From Candidatus Heimdallarchaeota archaeon (lineage in GTDB: Archaea > Asgardarchaeota > Heimdallarchaeia > JABLTI01): DNA of 6,082 bases. This document shows positions 4,698-6,082 of the stretch, in pieces. Each line of letters opens with the position of its first letter. Position 1 is the stretch's first letter. The translations under genes were made by a program, and so were the position numbers. Below the pieces are notes generated by a model, which was not told the DNA's origin, did not search any database, and saw only the letters and a program-made list of their open reading frames with translations. The stretch is from positions 1 to 6,082 of the forward strand of contig JAUVZH010000179.1 in assembly GCA_030602675.1 (NCBI GenBank). The letters are read 5' to 3'.

Positions 4698-6082
4698 TTA
4701 TTGCAATCCTCTCTTAGCTCGTTCATATGTTTTCTGTGGATTACTATAATATTCTCGAATTATTGTTGCTACATCTTGCCAGTGTCTGATTTTCTTCTTA
4801 ACCATCCAGCGGAGAACAACTTTTCTCTTTTCAATTTCATCCCAGCAATCTTGGTCTGACCAACCTAATTGATCTCTAATTCTTTCAACAATATATGAAC
4901 GACCATAGAAAGTGAAATTATCTTCTCGAGGATTCCACTTGAAGACAGGATTTGTAAGTAATTCATTTGTAACAGGATCAACACCCGCTATTTCTGTTAC
5001 AGCTACAGTCCTTCTCATGAATTTTCCACCAAGTCTTACTTTAGATTGAACACATACAATATCTAATGAACGTAGTAAGGTTCTTGGGATGTTCATAGGT
5101 TCTGATTCTAACCTGTGAATAACTGATTCTACTGAATCACCGTGAATTGTTGCTAAACCAAGATGACCTGTAGCCATAGATTGGAACAACATGTAAGCTT
5201 CTTCACCACGGATTTCACCTACTAGAATGTAGTCAGGTCTTTGTCTTAGAGCAGCTTTAAGAAGATCAAACATAGAGATCTCTCCTCTCTTTCGACCATC
5301 CTTTTCAATACCACCAAATCCTAATCTCGCAACGGATGGTATCCAATTTTCATGGGGAAGATTAACTTCAGCGGTATCTTCTATAGAGATAATCTTAGCG
5401 TCTGGAAGAATGAACATTGAAATACAATTTAGTAATGTTGTTTTACCTGAAGCAACTCCACCTGCAATCATAACTGAATGACGATTCTCTATAACGAACC
5501 AATAAAATGCACCAATCAATGGATCCATAGTATTTAACATAACTAAATCGGTTATAGTCATTGGATCTGATCTGAATTTACGAATGGTGAAAGTTGATCC
5601 TCGTTGTGTGACTTCTTTACCGTAGGTAATGTTAATACGACTGCCATCAGCTAATGAAGCGTCAACAATAGGATTAGCAACACTAATATGTCGACCGGAT
5701 CTTTGAGCTAATTTTATTACAAAAGAATCCAATTCCTCAGCATCATCAAATGAAATATTTGATGGAATTGATTCATGCTTTCGGTGCCAGACATAAAGAG
5801 GTACACCAACACCATCACAAGAAATATCTTCAATCATATGATCCTTTAGCATAGGTTCAATTTTACCAAAACCTAACAAGTCTCTCTGGACATAGTACAA
5901 AATACGATCAAATGATTCTTCTTTCAATTTCAAGTTGTAATCTTTAACGATATCAAAGACCTTTCTTCTTAGATATTCTGCTGCACGATCCTTTTCCTTT
6001 AGTAGGGAGAAATCAACATCTAATTCTTCAATAAGAATTTGTTTTATGATTGCAAATTTCTCTTCTTCGTTCTGCTCTAAAG
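4698..6082 (-). CDS. tadA: TadA/VirB11-type secretion or pilus ATPase (5' end beyond window)
   Basis: This cytoplasmic hexameric ATPase powers pilus assembly or protein export together with the adjacent TadC-like platform. The frame stays open to the right edge, so at least 460 residues are present. A TTG at 5933 is not the start, because about 50 more residues of typical TadA N-terminal sequence precede it, including EELDVD and AAEYLRRKVFDIV. Counting from the codon at 5933, GFGKIEPML (21-29) and the block EDISCDGVGVPLYVWHR (35-51) mark the N-terminal domain. Walker A is GGVASGKT (158-165). The Asp box is IEDTAE (184-189), with Walker B LVGE at 237-240. The His box is GHLGLATIHGDS (256-267), and a C-terminal Trp-rich tail follows. 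All catalytic motifs are intact. Archaellum ArlI and PilB/GspE are relatives, but the first block and the single-domain platform partner favour the TadA-like archaeal group. Confidence 0.93.
   Translation of the reverse strand, partial: LEQNEEEKFAIIKQILIEELDVDFSLLKEKDRAAEYLRRKVFDIVKDYNLKLKEESFDRILYYVQRDLLGFGKIEPMLKDHMIEDISCDGVGVPLYVWHRKHESIPSNISFDDAEELDSFVIKLAQRSGRHISVANPIVDASLADGSRINITYGKEVTQRGSTFTIRKFRSDPMTITDLVMLNTMDPLIGAFYWFVIENRHSVMIAGGVASGKTTLLNCISMFILPDAKIISIEDTAEVNLPHENWIPSVARLGFGGIEKDGRKRGEISMFDLLKAALRQRPDYILVGEIRGEEAYMLFQSMATGHLGLATIHGDSVESVIHRLESEPMNIPRTLLRSLDIVCVQSKVRLGGKFMRRTVAVTEIAGVDPVTNELLTNPVFKWNPREDNFTFYGRSYIVERIRDQLGWSDQDCWDEIEKRKVVLRWMVKKKIRHWQDVATIIREYYSNPQKTYERAKRGLQ

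Noticed and set aside
5931..5933. TTG as the start codon of the secretion ATPase, giving 411 residues
   Set aside because: The frame continues without a stop to the window edge, and the preceding residues look like the N-terminal domain of TadA proteins. The true start is outside the window.
1..6082. CRISPR arrays, insertion sequences, tRNA or rRNA genes, toxin-antitoxin or defence systems
   Set aside because: No regularly spaced repeats, transposase motifs, terminal inverted repeats or structural RNA signatures were seen on either strand. The window is filled by housekeeping-type genes with short gaps.

Overview
The window looks like chromosomal DNA of an archaeon, most likely a member of Nitrososphaerota (Thaumarchaeota) or a close relative. 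The signs are an AT-rich sequence (about one third GC by eye), archaeal/eukaryotic-type ribosomal proteins L34e and L38e, a DUF106 (EMC3/YidC-like) membrane protein, a pyrB-pyrI pair of archaeal type, and a TadA/TadC-type ATPase and membrane platform. Genus-level placement cannot be supported from the sequence alone.

Layout from left to right. (1) The last 64 codons of a DUF1015-family gene (+), with a hairpin terminator that overlaps its stop codon. (2) A small L38e ribosomal protein gene (+). (3) A convergent junction with a two-way terminator, then pyrI and pyrB on the minus strand (pyrB is transcribed first), encoding both chains of aspartate carbamoyltransferase. (4) A DUF106 membrane insertase-like gene (-) with its own hairpin terminator. 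(5) A 256-base divergent promoter region, then ribosomal protein L34e and a FlK-like hotdog thioesterase (+). (6) A second convergent two-way terminator, then a tadC-like platform gene and a tadA/VirB11-like secretion ATPase on the minus strand. The ATPase gene runs off the right edge, so its start lies outside the window.

The genes fall into separate jobs. They cover translation (L38e, L34e), the committed step of pyrimidine synthesis (PyrB/PyrI), membrane-protein insertion (DUF106), acyl-CoA hydrolysis (thioesterase), and assembly of a type IV pilus-like or secretion machine (TadA/TadC). Every gene-free stretch is under 300 bases and is accounted for by promoters and terminators. No mobile element, CRISPR array, tRNA or rRNA was seen. 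The window is mostly ordinary housekeeping sequence. The least characterised items are the FlK-like thioesterase, the Tad-type pair and the DUF1015 protein.
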